NCBI GenBank assembly: GCA_035646975.1
Contig: DASROJ010000184.1
Coordinates: 1 to 14,785 of the forward strand
Direction of reading: 5' to 3'
DNA from: DASROJ01 sp035646975
Lineage (GTDB): Bacteria; Acidobacteriota; Polarisedimenticolia; JACPZX01; DASXTC01
DNA length: 14,785 nt
The notes below the pieces were generated by a model. The model was not told where the DNA came from and did no database searches. It was given only the letters and a program-made list of their open reading frames with translations. Made by a program: the position numbers and the translations under genes. Each line of letters begins with the position of its first letter. Position 1 is the first letter of the stretch. This document shows, one piece after another, positions 6,614 through 14,312 of the stretch.

Positions 6614-7668
6614 CCGGCGTCCTCCACCGCGGCCAGCACGTTGGCGGCCAGACGATCCCATCCCAGGCCAGCCACAAGACGTCTCGTGCCGGTGGCCGGC
6701 TTCCCCTCGCGAAAGGAGGCCGCCAGGGTCCGGATCGCCCCGAGCATCTGATCGGCCGTGCGGGCCCACGTGACTCCGTCTCCCAGCAGGTCCGGCAATC
6801 CACCGAAAGGAGTGGACACGATCGCGAGGTCGCAGGCCGCCGCCTCGAGCACCGAGAGCGGCGTCTCGATGGCGTCGAGGGGAGATGTGACCGGGAAGAG
6901 GTAGGCATCGGCCAGCCGGTAGGCGAATTCGATCCGATCCTGATGATGCGTCATCAGCGTCACGCCGGCGGCGCTCAGACGCGAGGCGATCTGCTGATCC
7001 GCCACCGTGCTGCTGCTTGCGACCAGGACGCAGGCCACTCCTTCCAGACGCGCGATCTCCTCCAGCACGCCGATGTTGCGCGACTCCTTCATGTGCCCCA
7101 CGTGGAGCACGACGAATTTCTCCGGTTCGATCCGGGCGCGCTGCTTGAGCAGCGCCTTCTGCTGGAGCGTCACGGGACTGAAGCGTTCCAGGGCGACGCC
7201 GGGGGTGACGCGGACCGCGCGTATCCCCAGCCGTTGCGCCTGAAGCTGGACACCCGGCCCGGTCGCCAGCACGAGGTCGGGACGACCGAAAGCGGCGGCC
7301 GCGCGCGCGATCAGATCGACCCGGCGCGGTTGCAGCGCCGCCACCGCGATCCGCGCCCCGGGAGCGTAACGGCGCAGCGCACGCGCGCGGATCAACGTGC
7401 GCGCGGTGAGGCTGGTCCACGACACGTAGATCACCGCTTCCGGGGCGAACGCACCGATCAGGGCCGCGAGCTCGCGGGAAAGAAAGTACCGGTTGGACAA
7501 CGCGCCATGAACCCGAAGCCCGCCGATTTCCGAGTCCTTCTCCGACAGCAGCAGCAGCTTCCGCTTCTGCGATACGGCGAGGGCGCGCGACAACTCCGAA
7601 GCGAAGATCCGTATCCCCTCGTCGAACGGCTCGTGCATCACCTCGCAGGCCACGCAGATCTTTCTCAT
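6610..7668 (-). CDS. GT4-like glycosyltransferase (GT-B fold)
   Basis: This 352-residue predicted cytoplasmic glycosyltransferase has a GT-B fold. The N-terminal domain (residues 1 to about 160) has MRKICVACEVMHEPFDEG followed by Rossmann-type strands. The C-terminal donor domain starts near VVLHVGHMKESRNIGVLEEI and ends with the nucleotide-sugar motif ETPLSVLEAAACDLAIV and TPFGGLPDLL. The acidic pair in the donor site is E-x6-E, one residue shorter than the usual E-x7-E of GT4. The ATG overlaps the upstream GT4 stop as ATGA, and the stop overlaps the next gene as GTGA, so it is coupled on both sides. The sequence is more divergent than the other three GT4 enzymes of the locus. Its donor, acceptor and even activity are uncertain, but family membership is well supported. 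Confidence 0.85.
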   Translation of the reverse strand: MRKICVACEVMHEPFDEGIRIFASELSRALAVSQKRKLLLLSEKDSEIGGLRVHGALSNRYFLSRELAALIGAFAPEAVIYVSWTSLTARTLIRARALRRYAPGARIAVAALQPRRVDLIARAAAAFGRPDLVLATGPGVQLQAQRLGIRAVRVTPGVALERFSPVTLQQKALLKQRARIEPEKFVVLHVGHMKESRNIGVLEEIARLEGVACVLVASSSTVADQQIASRLSAAGVTLMTHHQDRIEFAYRLADAYLFPVTSPLDAIETPLSVLEAAACDLAIVSTPFGGLPDLLGDGVTWARTADQMLGAIRTLAASFREGKPATGTRRLVAGLGWDRLAANVLAAVEDAG

Positions 7669-8786
7669 GACAGCGCTTCGTCGTAAAGCGCGGCGGTGGC
7701 CGCGACCATCTTTTCAACCGGAAAGCCGCTCTCGATGCGGGAGCGGCCGCGATGCCCCAGGCGTCGTAGGAGGTCCTCGTCGTCGAGCAACCTTCCGGTG
7801 CGATCGGCCAGCGCGCCGAGGTCTCCTGCCTTGACGAGAAACCCGGTTTCCCCTTCTTCCACCACTTCTTCGGTGCCGCCCACCCGCGTGGCAACCACCG
7901 GGAGTCCCGCCGCCATCGCTTCCATGACGGCGTTGGGCATCCCTTCGGTGTTCGACGTGGAGACGAAGACATCGAAGGCGGGCAACAGCCGCGAGACGTC
8001 CTCGCGCGCCCCGGGCAGCAGCAGACGATCGCCCAGCCCGAGGCTGACGACCAGCGCGCGCAGATCCCTCATCGCCGGGCCATCGCCGACCAGCACGAAC
8101 AGCACCCGTTGCCGGCCTCGTGTGACCCGTGCCGCCAGCTCGACGAACAGATGCGGATTCTTCTCGGTGGACAACCGCCCCATGCCGCCCACCACCACCG
8201 CGTCGGGTGGCAGCTTCAGCGCGGCGCCCGCCGCCGCCCGCGCCGCGGGCATGTCCTGCGCGACCCCCGAGAGATCCACGCCGTTGGGGATCACCCGGAT
8301 GCGCCCGGCATCCAGCCCGTAGGTGTCGCGCGTGAACTCCATTACGCGGCGCGAGTTCGCGATGACACGTCTGGCCGAACGGAAGGCCATCGTGTGGACC
8401 CGGCGGGCAAACCAACCGCGTGCGGGGATGCATGTCCGGCTCGAGGCGATGTAGGGCCTCGAAGGCCAGGGGAAGCTCGAGGCCGTCCAGGTGTAGGCGT
8501 TGGCAGCCAGCAGGAACGAATGCGCCAGGTGAGCGTCCCTCTGTCGCAGGATGCGGGCAAGACGCCACGCCCTGCCCGGGTCCCGATGACCCCGCCTCGC
8601 GATCACCTCCACGTCGACACCGCGCTCACGCAGCCGGGTCGCAAACGGCTCGACCACCTGCGACAGGCAGACCACGAACGGAGCGTATTTCGCGCGATCG
8701 AGCCGCACCGCCAGCTCGAAAAGCTGCCGCTCCGCTCCGCCCATCTGAAGCTGACCCACCACCAGGGCGATCCGGCGCGCGGTCAC
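7665..8786 (-). CDS. GT4 glycosyltransferase
   Basis: The product has 373 residues and a standard retaining GT4 layout. Near the N-terminus IALVVGQLQMGGAERQ carries the glycine-rich loop of the acceptor domain. VIPNGVDLS lies at the domain linker, GMGRLSTEKNPHLFVELA opens the donor domain with its Lys, and TEGMPNAVMEAMAAG supplies a canonical E-x7-E, followed by VVATRVGGTEEVV and GFLV. The GTG at 8786 overlaps the methyltransferase stop as GTGA and begins exactly where homology begins; the longer open frame to 9128 only reads through the methyltransferase gene. It probably transfers one sugar, from GDP-mannose or a UDP-sugar, in repeat-unit assembly. It resembles the GT4 at 9537-10685 in the donor motif, which suggests related paralogs. 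The donor is not predictable. Confidence 0.92.
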   Translation of the reverse strand: MTARRIALVVGQLQMGGAERQLFELAVRLDRAKYAPFVVCLSQVVEPFATRLRERGVDVEVIARRGHRDPGRAWRLARILRQRDAHLAHSFLLAANAYTWTASSFPWPSRPYIASSRTCIPARGWFARRVHTMAFRSARRVIANSRRVMEFTRDTYGLDAGRIRVIPNGVDLSGVAQDMPAARAAAGAALKLPPDAVVVGGMGRLSTEKNPHLFVELAARVTRGRQRVLFVLVGDGPAMRDLRALVVSLGLGDRLLLPGAREDVSRLLPAFDVFVSTSNTEGMPNAVMEAMAAGLPVVATRVGGTEEVVEEGETGFLVKAGDLGALADRTGRLLDDEDLLRRLGHRGRSRIESGFPVEKMVAATAALYDEALS

Positions 8787-9529
8787 GGACGTCTCAGCAG
8801 GAAGAGAAACGACGGCTGCAGTGTTCTCAGGGCGGGGACCAGGGCGGTGAGCCGATCGAACGCGACACCGAGAAGGAACAGGGCGGGAGAGAACTTGAGG
8901 TAGTCCGGCGGGTGAGCACAGACGCGTGTCATCACCAGGCTGAGCCCCGCCTCGCGCGCCGCCCGCTCCATCGCCCGGGGCGTGTTGGCCCGGTACCAGG
9001 TCGGGTAGTTGTCGTACGCCGTCGGGCCGTAGATGAACTCCAGCGTCGAACGCGCCAGCCGCGGTGGCATCAGTCGTCCGACGATCGAGGCGTAATACCA
9101 GCGGCTGGGCGCCAGCGCCACGACGCATCCACCTGGCTTGAGCACCCGCGCCATTCCCGAGAGCGCCGCGGGAGGATCCGCCAGGTGCTCCACCACCGAC
9201 CGCATGGCGATGACATCCACCGAGTCCCGGGCGAACGGCAGCATGCCCAGATCCCCGACGACACCGCGCGCCACGTTTTGCGTGGGGTTCCCGGCGGATG
9301 CCCGGAACGGCTCGAGGTCCACGCCCACCGACAGGCGCTGGCCATTGGCGAACAACGCGGCCAGACGCAGGCTGGGGCCGAAGCCGGCATCGAGAAAGAC
9401 ACCACCGGACGGCAGGTTCGCCTCGATCACCGACTCCATCAGCCGATCCCGGCGCGTTTCGAGGGGGTAGTAGCGTTCGCCGAGATGGTTGCAGATCTTT
9501 CTGCGCTCCCGAAGGCTTTTCACCTTCAC
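8783..9529 (-). CDS. SAM-dependent methyltransferase
   Basis: This 248-residue class I methyltransferase has the SAM-binding motif I FLDAGFGPS at residues 45-53 and an acidic residue ending strand 2 in VGVDLEPF. GDLGMLPFARDSVDVI is followed by SVVEHLADPPAALSGMARVLKPGG, the typical motif of the Methyltransf_11/UbiE-like fold. Residues after about 150 form a substrate-binding extension with several aromatic residues and a hydrophobic stretch near the C-terminus. The start is GTG at 9529, seven bases after the upstream GT4 stop; the ribosome binding site is weak and a second GTG lies at 9523. Its stop overlaps the next GT4 start. In this setting it most likely O-methylates a sugar of the glycan or caps the chain end. 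Quinone or lipid methylation cannot be excluded from sequence alone. Confidence 0.88.
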   Translation of the reverse strand: MKVKSLRERRKICNHLGERYYPLETRRDRLMESVIEANLPSGGVFLDAGFGPSLRLAALFANGQRLSVGVDLEPFRASAGNPTQNVARGVVGDLGMLPFARDSVDVIAMRSVVEHLADPPAALSGMARVLKPGGCVVALAPSRWYYASIVGRLMPPRLARSTLEFIYGPTAYDNYPTWYRANTPRAMERAAREAGLSLVMTRVCAHPPDYLKFSPALFLLGVAFDRLTALVPALRTLQPSFLFLLRRP

Positions 9530-9536
9530 GCCGCCG

Positions 9537-10685
9537 TCATCGAGTCAGCGCATCGTGGTAGAGGGTTTCGTAGTGTCCGGTCATCTGGTCCAGCGTGAAG
9601 GAGGTCTCGTAGCGGAGGCGCGCTGCGGCGCCCAGCCGCGCGCGCAGGCTCGGGTCGCCAAGCAGCCTGACGAGGCGCTCAGCCATCAGCGCCGGCTGGC
9701 CTGCCGGCACGAGGTACCCGCTCGCCCCGTCGATGATGACCTCCCCCACCCCTCCCACGTCGGTGGCCACGCAGGCGACTCCCGCCGACATCGCTTCGAG
9801 AAGGACGTTGGGCATCCCTTCCTCGAAAGAGGAAAGGGCGAAGACATCACCGCGTCTCACCAGATCGGGGGCGTCCGGCCGGTATCCCCCGAACAACACG
9901 GCATGCTCGAGACCGGACGCCGCCACCTTCCTGCGAAGCTCGTCCTCGAGCGGTCCTTCGCCCAGCAGGACCAGACGCGCCTGGGGCAGACGCCGCACGA
10001 CGAGCCCGAACGCCTCGATGAGATGGACATGCCCCTTCTTCGAGCGCAGTGAGGCCACGCAGACCACCGTCGGGCGCCCCGCCTCGAACAGGGGGTCGTC
10101 CGGCGCCGCCTGGCCCGTCGCCGCACCAATGGACGTCGCGCGCAGGGCGGCCAGGTCGGGAACCCCGTTGTAAATCACAGCGGTCTTCGCCAGCGGTATG
10201 CCCTCTTGCGAGATGGTTCGATCCCTGACGGCAACGGAGTTGAACACCACCCGACGCGCCCTCCTGTGCGCGGCCGAGCTGGCCAGATGATGCCGCGTCT
10301 TCTTCCAGAGATCGACGTTTCTGACGCTCGTGATGCACGGCACGCCGCTCAGCGTGGAGACCGCCGCGGTCAGCAGGTTTCCCTGGAAGAGACTTCCGTG
10401 AAGCAGGTCCGTCTTCCGCCGCAGGATCCAGGAAGTGAGAGAGGCGACTCCGGCAAATGTGGCCGGGCGCCACGCCCCGCCAAGCCCGAGGTTCTTCACC
10501 TCGACATCCAGGGCTCTGAGTCTGCGCGCGAGATCGGGGTGCAGGTTCAGGGTCGCGAGCGACGGGGTGAAGCGGCCGCGGTCGAGCGCGGCGAAGAGGT
10601 GCAACAGATGGGTCTGGGTGCCTCCATGGGCGTTGAAGTCGCACACATAGATGATGGACAGCCTTCCCCCTTTTCTATCAATCAT
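9537..10685 (-). CDS. GT4 glycosyltransferase
   Basis: The product is a retaining GT4 enzyme of about 382 residues with a GT-B fold. IIYVCDFNAHGGTQTHLLHL forms the N-terminal glycine-rich loop and VIYNGV marks the linker. CVASLRSKKGHVHLIEAF opens the donor domain, and EEGMPNVLLEAMSAG gives the canonical E-x7-E, followed by VATDVGGVGEVI and GYLV. I list the ATG at 10685. A GTG lies one codon earlier at 10688, directly after TTGAG, and neither has ideal spacing. A purine-rich GGGGGAAGG inside codons 6-9 hints that translation might begin nearer to LSIIYV. A 42-bp gap separates it from manC, the largest gap in this part of the cluster apart from the GAF/HEAT gap. It probably adds a sugar to the lipid-linked repeat unit. 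The donor is unknown, though the neighbouring manC makes GDP-mannose a natural candidate. Confidence 0.92.
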   Translation of the reverse strand: MIDRKGGRLSIIYVCDFNAHGGTQTHLLHLFAALDRGRFTPSLATLNLHPDLARRLRALDVEVKNLGLGGAWRPATFAGVASLTSWILRRKTDLLHGSLFQGNLLTAAVSTLSGVPCITSVRNVDLWKKTRHHLASSAAHRRARRVVFNSVAVRDRTISQEGIPLAKTAVIYNGVPDLAALRATSIGAATGQAAPDDPLFEAGRPTVVCVASLRSKKGHVHLIEAFGLVVRRLPQARLVLLGEGPLEDELRRKVAASGLEHAVLFGGYRPDAPDLVRRGDVFALSSFEEGMPNVLLEAMSAGVACVATDVGGVGEVIIDGASGYLVPAGQPALMAERLVRLLGDPSLRARLGAAARLRYETSFTLDQMTGHYETLYHDALTR

Positions 10686-10730
10686 CACCTCAACTTACAG
10701 TCTCCCGCCGGGCACGGGCAAGCGGATCGG

Positions 10731-11831
10731 TCAGAGCAGGTCGGTACGCCCCCGGGCCCTGAGGGCCTCCACCACGGCCCGCACCGACTGGGAGTCGCTT
10801 TTCCGGCATACCAGCAGCGCGTCGCCGGAGTCCACGATGAGCAGGTCCTCCACCCCGATCAGACTGATGAAACGCGCCGTGGTGTTGTAGACGAAGTTGT
10901 TCGAGGCGTTGATCGCAAGGGCGTCCGCGTCAGGAGCCCCGGGCGACACGATGCTGTTGCCGGCGGCATCGGCGTCCTGGAGCGCGGCCACGGCGTCCCA
11001 CGAGCCCACGTCGCTCCATCCGGGATCCGTCGGCACCACCAGGACGCTCGGAGCCTTCTCCATCACCGCGTAATCGATCGAGTCCGAGGGCATCGCTTCG
11101 AACGCCTCGCGGGTCACCCGTTCCTCGTCCGGGCCTCCCATGGCCTTGTCGATTCTCACCAGGTGCTTCCAGATCTCAGGTGCGCAGGTCTCCAGGGCAT
11201 GCAGGATGGCGCCGATCTTCCAGATGAAGACGCCGCTGTTCCAGAGAAAATGACCCGATTCGACGTAGCGTTTCGCGGTGGAGGCATCCGGTTTCTCGAC
11301 GAACCGGATCGCGCGACGCGCCCCGGCCGGCGCCGCCCGGGATTCGTCTTCCATCTCGATGTAGCCATACCCGGTCTCGGCGTGCGTGGGACGGATGCCC
11401 AGCGTCACCAGGGCGTCGCCGGCTCGCGCCGCCCGGACCGCCTCCTCGATCGCGGCCCTGAGCGCGTCGGGGTTCGAGTAGACATGATCGGCGGGCGCCA
11501 CCACCATCACGCCGTCGGGGTTGACGCGCCGCAGCCGCAGCGCCGACAACCCGACGCAGGGCGCCGTGTTGCGCGCGCAAGGCTCCGCGATGAACCGGGA
11601 GCCGTCCCACCCGGGCAGCGCACCGAGGAGCATCTGCCTGTGCGCGTCGCCTGCGGCGATGTAGACCTTGTCGGCGCCGGACATCGCGGCCGCCCTCTCG
11701 AACGCCTGCCTGAGGAGGCTCTGATCTCCCACCAGTGCGAGAAACTGCTTCGGACGGCCGGTCCGGCTGACCGGCCAGAACCGCGTGCCCGAGCCGCCCG
11801 CCATGATGACGTGGAAAACGTCTTGTCTCAT
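10731..11831 (-). CDS. manC: Mannose-1-phosphate guanylyltransferase
   Basis: It makes GDP-mannose from GTP and mannose 1-phosphate in the cytoplasm, feeding mannosyl, fucosyl, rhamnosyl or perosaminyl donors. At 366 residues it is the short form without the C-terminal phosphomannose isomerase domain of bifunctional enzymes. The pyrophosphorylase signature GGSGTRFWPVSR is at 12-23 with PKQF at 27-30, EPCARNTAP at 83-91, PADH at 113-116, FVEKP at 177-181 and WNSGVF at 197-202. A later PGWSDVGSWDA motif closes the sugar-binding site, and a left-handed-helix-like tail follows. All expected catalytic features are present. The ATG overlaps the stop of the upstream TPR gene as ATGA. It is the only nucleotide-sugar-forming enzyme visible in the window. 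The symbol follows common usage for this family. Confidence 0.95.
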   Translation of the reverse strand: MRQDVFHVIMAGGSGTRFWPVSRTGRPKQFLALVGDQSLLRQAFERAAAMSGADKVYIAAGDAHRQMLLGALPGWDGSRFIAEPCARNTAPCVGLSALRLRRVNPDGVMVVAPADHVYSNPDALRAAIEEAVRAARAGDALVTLGIRPTHAETGYGYIEMEDESRAAPAGARRAIRFVEKPDASTAKRYVESGHFLWNSGVFIWKIGAILHALETCAPEIWKHLVRIDKAMGGPDEERVTREAFEAMPSDSIDYAVMEKAPSVLVVPTDPGWSDVGSWDAVAALQDADAAGNSIVSPGAPDADALAINASNNFVYNTTARFISLIGVEDLLIVDSGDALLVCRKSDSQSVRAVVEALRARGRTDLL

Positions 11832-13132
11832 CGAGTCTCCGGCCCGCCGCCCATCTCCCGGTACAGAGCGTCGAGCTGCGATTTGAGGTTGGCGTCCTCC
11901 GGGAACATCTCCACCAGACGCCGCGCGAACGGAATGGCGCGGGCGAAGTCCCTGCGCGCGCGGTAGAACTGGATCAGTATCGTATAGGCCTGAGGCTGGG
12001 TGGGATCCAGGCTGATGGCCTGACGATACTCGGCGCCCGCCTCGTCGGCTTCGCCGAGAGCCTCGTACGCGCGGCCCAGGTCGAGCCGCAGGGCATACGA
12101 CGTCGGCTCGAGCGCGCGTGCCCTGGACAGACTCTCCACGGCGCCGCGCGCGTCGCCGGTCTTGAGCTGGATCCGGCCCAGACTGCCCAGTGCCGCCTGC
12201 TCGAGCCGCGCTCCGAGCGTGCCGCGCTCCAGCGCTCTTCTGAAGTACCTGATGGCTTCATCGTCATGGCCCTGGAAGCTCAGCACCACCGCCACCTGGT
12301 AGAGGTACTGTGAAGGGTCGGCAGCCAGCTCGACCGCCCGGCGATAGTGCTCGAGGGCGTTGTCATAGTCGCGCTGCCTCTCGTAGAGGTACCCGAAGTT
12401 CGACTCGATCTTCTCGTGGCGGAACACCACGTTGGTCGCCAGGGATCGTTGCAGTGCAGCCTTCGCGGTGTCGAACAGGTCCGCCTGCAGCGGCCCGCTG
12501 GCCCCCAGGTAGTAATGCCAGCTCAGGTCAGGCATCAGCTCGATGGCGCGTCCGTAGAGCGGCAGCGCCTTCGCGCGTTGGCCTCGTTCGACGAAGTAAT
12601 CGGCAAGATAGGCGAACCAGAAGTAGTTCGCGGGCTCCATCTCGATTGCCTTGAGGTAGGCGGCCTCCACCAGCCGGTCCACCGTCGGCTGGTCGTCCCG
12701 CGCCGGCGACGGGATCTTCAGGGATCCCATGCGCCGGAAGAGATCGGCCAGACCTGCCAGCGCAGTGGATGAGGTCGGGCGACGCTCCAGCGCCATCGAG
12801 TAGGACACCAGCGCCAGACGCGCGGCCAGCGGCGCAGACAACTCGGGGTGGTACTTCAGAAAGGCCGGGTCGTCCATGGCCCATGTCCCCACTTCTCCCA
12901 GGTCGAGCAGCGGCGCCGCGTTGAGCCCCGACAGCAGATCGGCCTGTGCGGCGTTGACAAGATACGGATAGGCCCGCGCCGGATCACCGCCGGCGTAGAT
13001 CCCGGCCCCCCAGACCCCGCGCTGGTACATCACCGCGCGGTGCGCCAGCAGCGCGCAAAGACAGAGCCCGAGGGTCGCGATGACGATGGTGGCCGTCGTC
13101 TTGAAGCGGATCGAATCGAGCAGGCTGGGCAT
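11828..13132 (-). CDS. Membrane-anchored tetratricopeptide-repeat protein
   Basis: The product has 434 residues. One membrane helix at about residues 13-30, preceded by Arg9 and Lys11, suggests an N-terminal anchor with the rest periplasmic. The body is built of TPR units: an early irregular pair (about 110-220), then clear 34-residue repeats from about residue 245 to the end, with patterns such as NALEHYRRAVEL, EAIRYFRRALERG, GAVESLSRARALEP and EYRQAISLDP. TPR arrays bind proteins. The position between the O-antigen ligase/aminotransferase genes and manC fits a scaffold for assembly or chain-length control, as with other TPR proteins of polysaccharide export, but this is inference. The ATG at 13132 is chosen because upstream frame sequence overlaps the aminotransferase gene and lacks protein character. 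The gap to the upstream gene is 7 bp. Confidence 0.88.
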   Translation of the reverse strand: MPSLLDSIRFKTTATIVIATLGLCLCALLAHRAVMYQRGVWGAGIYAGGDPARAYPYLVNAAQADLLSGLNAAPLLDLGEVGTWAMDDPAFLKYHPELSAPLAARLALVSYSMALERRPTSSTALAGLADLFRRMGSLKIPSPARDDQPTVDRLVEAAYLKAIEMEPANYFWFAYLADYFVERGQRAKALPLYGRAIELMPDLSWHYYLGASGPLQADLFDTAKAALQRSLATNVVFRHEKIESNFGYLYERQRDYDNALEHYRRAVELAADPSQYLYQVAVVLSFQGHDDEAIRYFRRALERGTLGARLEQAALGSLGRIQLKTGDARGAVESLSRARALEPTSYALRLDLGRAYEALGEADEAGAEYRQAISLDPTQPQAYTILIQFYRARRDFARAIPFARRLVEMFPEDANLKSQLDALYREMGGGPETR

Positions 13133-13139
13133 CCCGGTC

Positions 13140-14264
13140 TCAGTGACCCGTCCGAAAGAATTCCCTGATCGCCGAAGCCACGCTTTGCTGCTCCTGCGCT
13201 GACAGCTCGGGGTACAGCGGCAAGGCCAGCACCTCGCGGCAGGCGGCTTCCGTGCGCGGCAGGTCCCCGGCGCTGTATCCCAGCGAAGCGAAACAGGGCT
13301 GCAGGTGCAGTGGGGTCGGATAATAGATGGCCGAGCCAATCCCCCGCCCCGCGAGAAACTCCGCCAGCGCATCACGGCGCCGCGTGCGTATCACGTACTG
13401 GTGATACGTGTGCACGTTGCCCTCGGCCACCCGTGGCAGACGCAGGTCGCCCCCCACGTCGGCCAGAAGACTCGCGTATTCCCGCGCCCGGGCCCGTCGC
13501 GCGTCATTCCAGTCAGCCAGCCTTGCGGCCTTGACTCGCAGGATGGCCGCTTGAAGCGAATCCAGCCGGCTGTTCATCCCCACCTCGCGGTGGTCGTACC
13601 GGCCCACGTCCCCATGGGCCCGCAGCCGTTTGACCCGCAGCGCGATCCGTTCGTCATTGGTGACGACCATTCCCCCGTCGCCCGCTCCCCCGAGATTCTT
13701 GGTCGGATAGAAGGAAAGACATCCCGCATCGCCCAGCGACCCCGCCGGTCTGCCGTTGCGTGCGGCGCCGATGGCCTGCGCCGCGTCTTCCACCACCGCG
13801 GCCTGACGGCCCGTCGCGGAGGCCACCGCCTCGCGAATCGTCTCCACTGCGGCGCACTGCCCGAAGATGTGCACGGGCATGATCGCGCTGGTTTCCGGCA
13901 CCGCCGCGGCTTCGACCGACGAGGGGTCGATGTTGAATGTCTCCTCCTCGATGTCGGCGAAGACCGGCCGCGCGCCGAGGCGCGTGATCGAGGAGGCGGT
14001 GGCGAAGAAGGAGAAGGCCGACGTCAGGACCGCATCGCCCGCCTTCACGCCGACCGCCTGCAGCGCGAGCATCAACGCGTCGGTACCCGAGGCGACGCCG
14101 ATTCCATGGCGCGTGCCGCACAGCGCCGCGATCTCCTGTTCGAGGCGCTCGACTTCGGGACCAAGGATGAATTGCTGGCTCTCGAGAACCGCACCCACGG
14201 CGCGCTCGACCTCCTCGCGTATCGTGGCGTATTGTCGTTTGAGATCCAGGAACGGAACGGTCAT
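13140..14264 (-). CDS. DegT/DnrJ/EryC1/StrS-family sugar aminotransferase
   Basis: This PLP-dependent enzyme transfers an amino group, usually from glutamate, to a 3- or 4-keto nucleotide sugar. Numbered from the ATG at 14264 it has 374 residues, normal for the family. PFLDLKRQY is at 4-12, the phosphate-binding SGTDAL at 59-64, and VFADIEEETFNIDP at 101-114. VEDAAQAIGA at 158-167 holds the PLP-ring Asp160, and SFYPTKNLGG at 184-193 holds the Schiff-base Lys189. RLRAHGD and GMNSRLDSLQAAIL follow. An in-frame ATG at 14276 would add MGHS. I prefer 14264 because relatives begin at the PFLDL segment and a GGGG stretch lies about seven bases upstream. It implies an amino sugar (for example a 3-amino-hexuronic or 4-amino-deoxyhexose type) in the glycan; which one cannot be decided here, since no partner dehydratase or dehydrogenase is present. 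Confidence 0.93.
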   Translation of the reverse strand: MTVPFLDLKRQYATIREEVERAVGAVLESQQFILGPEVERLEQEIAALCGTRHGIGVASGTDALMLALQAVGVKAGDAVLTSAFSFFATASSITRLGARPVFADIEEETFNIDPSSVEAAAVPETSAIMPVHIFGQCAAVETIREAVASATGRQAAVVEDAAQAIGAARNGRPAGSLGDAGCLSFYPTKNLGGAGDGGMVVTNDERIALRVKRLRAHGDVGRYDHREVGMNSRLDSLQAAILRVKAARLADWNDARRARAREYASLLADVGGDLRLPRVAEGNVHTYHQYVIRTRRRDALAEFLAGRGIGSAIYYPTPLHLQPCFASLGYSAGDLPRTEAACREVLALPLYPELSAQEQQSVASAIREFFRTGH

Positions 14265-14312
14265 CGAATGCCCCATCTCATGACCCTGCTCATGCCCCCG
14301 CTCATGCTCCCG
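14265..14312 (-). repeat. Four imperfect 12-bp tandem repeats at a gene junction
   Basis: Read on the minus strand, four 12-base units follow each other: CGGGAGCATGAG (14312-14301), CGGGGGCATGAG (14300-14289), CAGGGTCATGAG (14288-14277) and a degenerate ATGGGGCATTCG (14276-14265). The array spans the stop codon of the ligase gene (14304-14302) and ends at the preferred start of the aminotransferase. Each of the first three units carries a purine-rich block followed by ATGAG, so the array repeats a ribosome-binding-site-plus-start pattern. Being a multiple of three, a change in copy number would keep the phase. Confidence 0.6.

Noticed and set aside
6614..7972. Upstream extension of the nucleotidyltransferase/kinase frame to 1024 codons
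   Set aside because: The extension reads through two other glycosyltransferase genes in a different phase. The GTG at 6613 has a GGAGG and a GTGA overlap.
8787..9128. Upstream extension of the GT4 frame beyond 8786
   Set aside because: It overlaps the methyltransferase gene; the conserved GT4 start is at the GTG at 8786.
10206..11966. 586-codon plus-strand open frame opposite manC and a GT4 gene
   Set aside because: It is antisense to two clearly recognisable enzymes, has Arg/Gly/His-rich low-information composition, and arises from codon bias in GC-rich DNA.
13133..13375. Upstream extension of the TPR frame
   Set aside because: It lies inside the aminotransferase coding region and is low in protein character. 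The ATG at 13132 precedes a normal membrane anchor.
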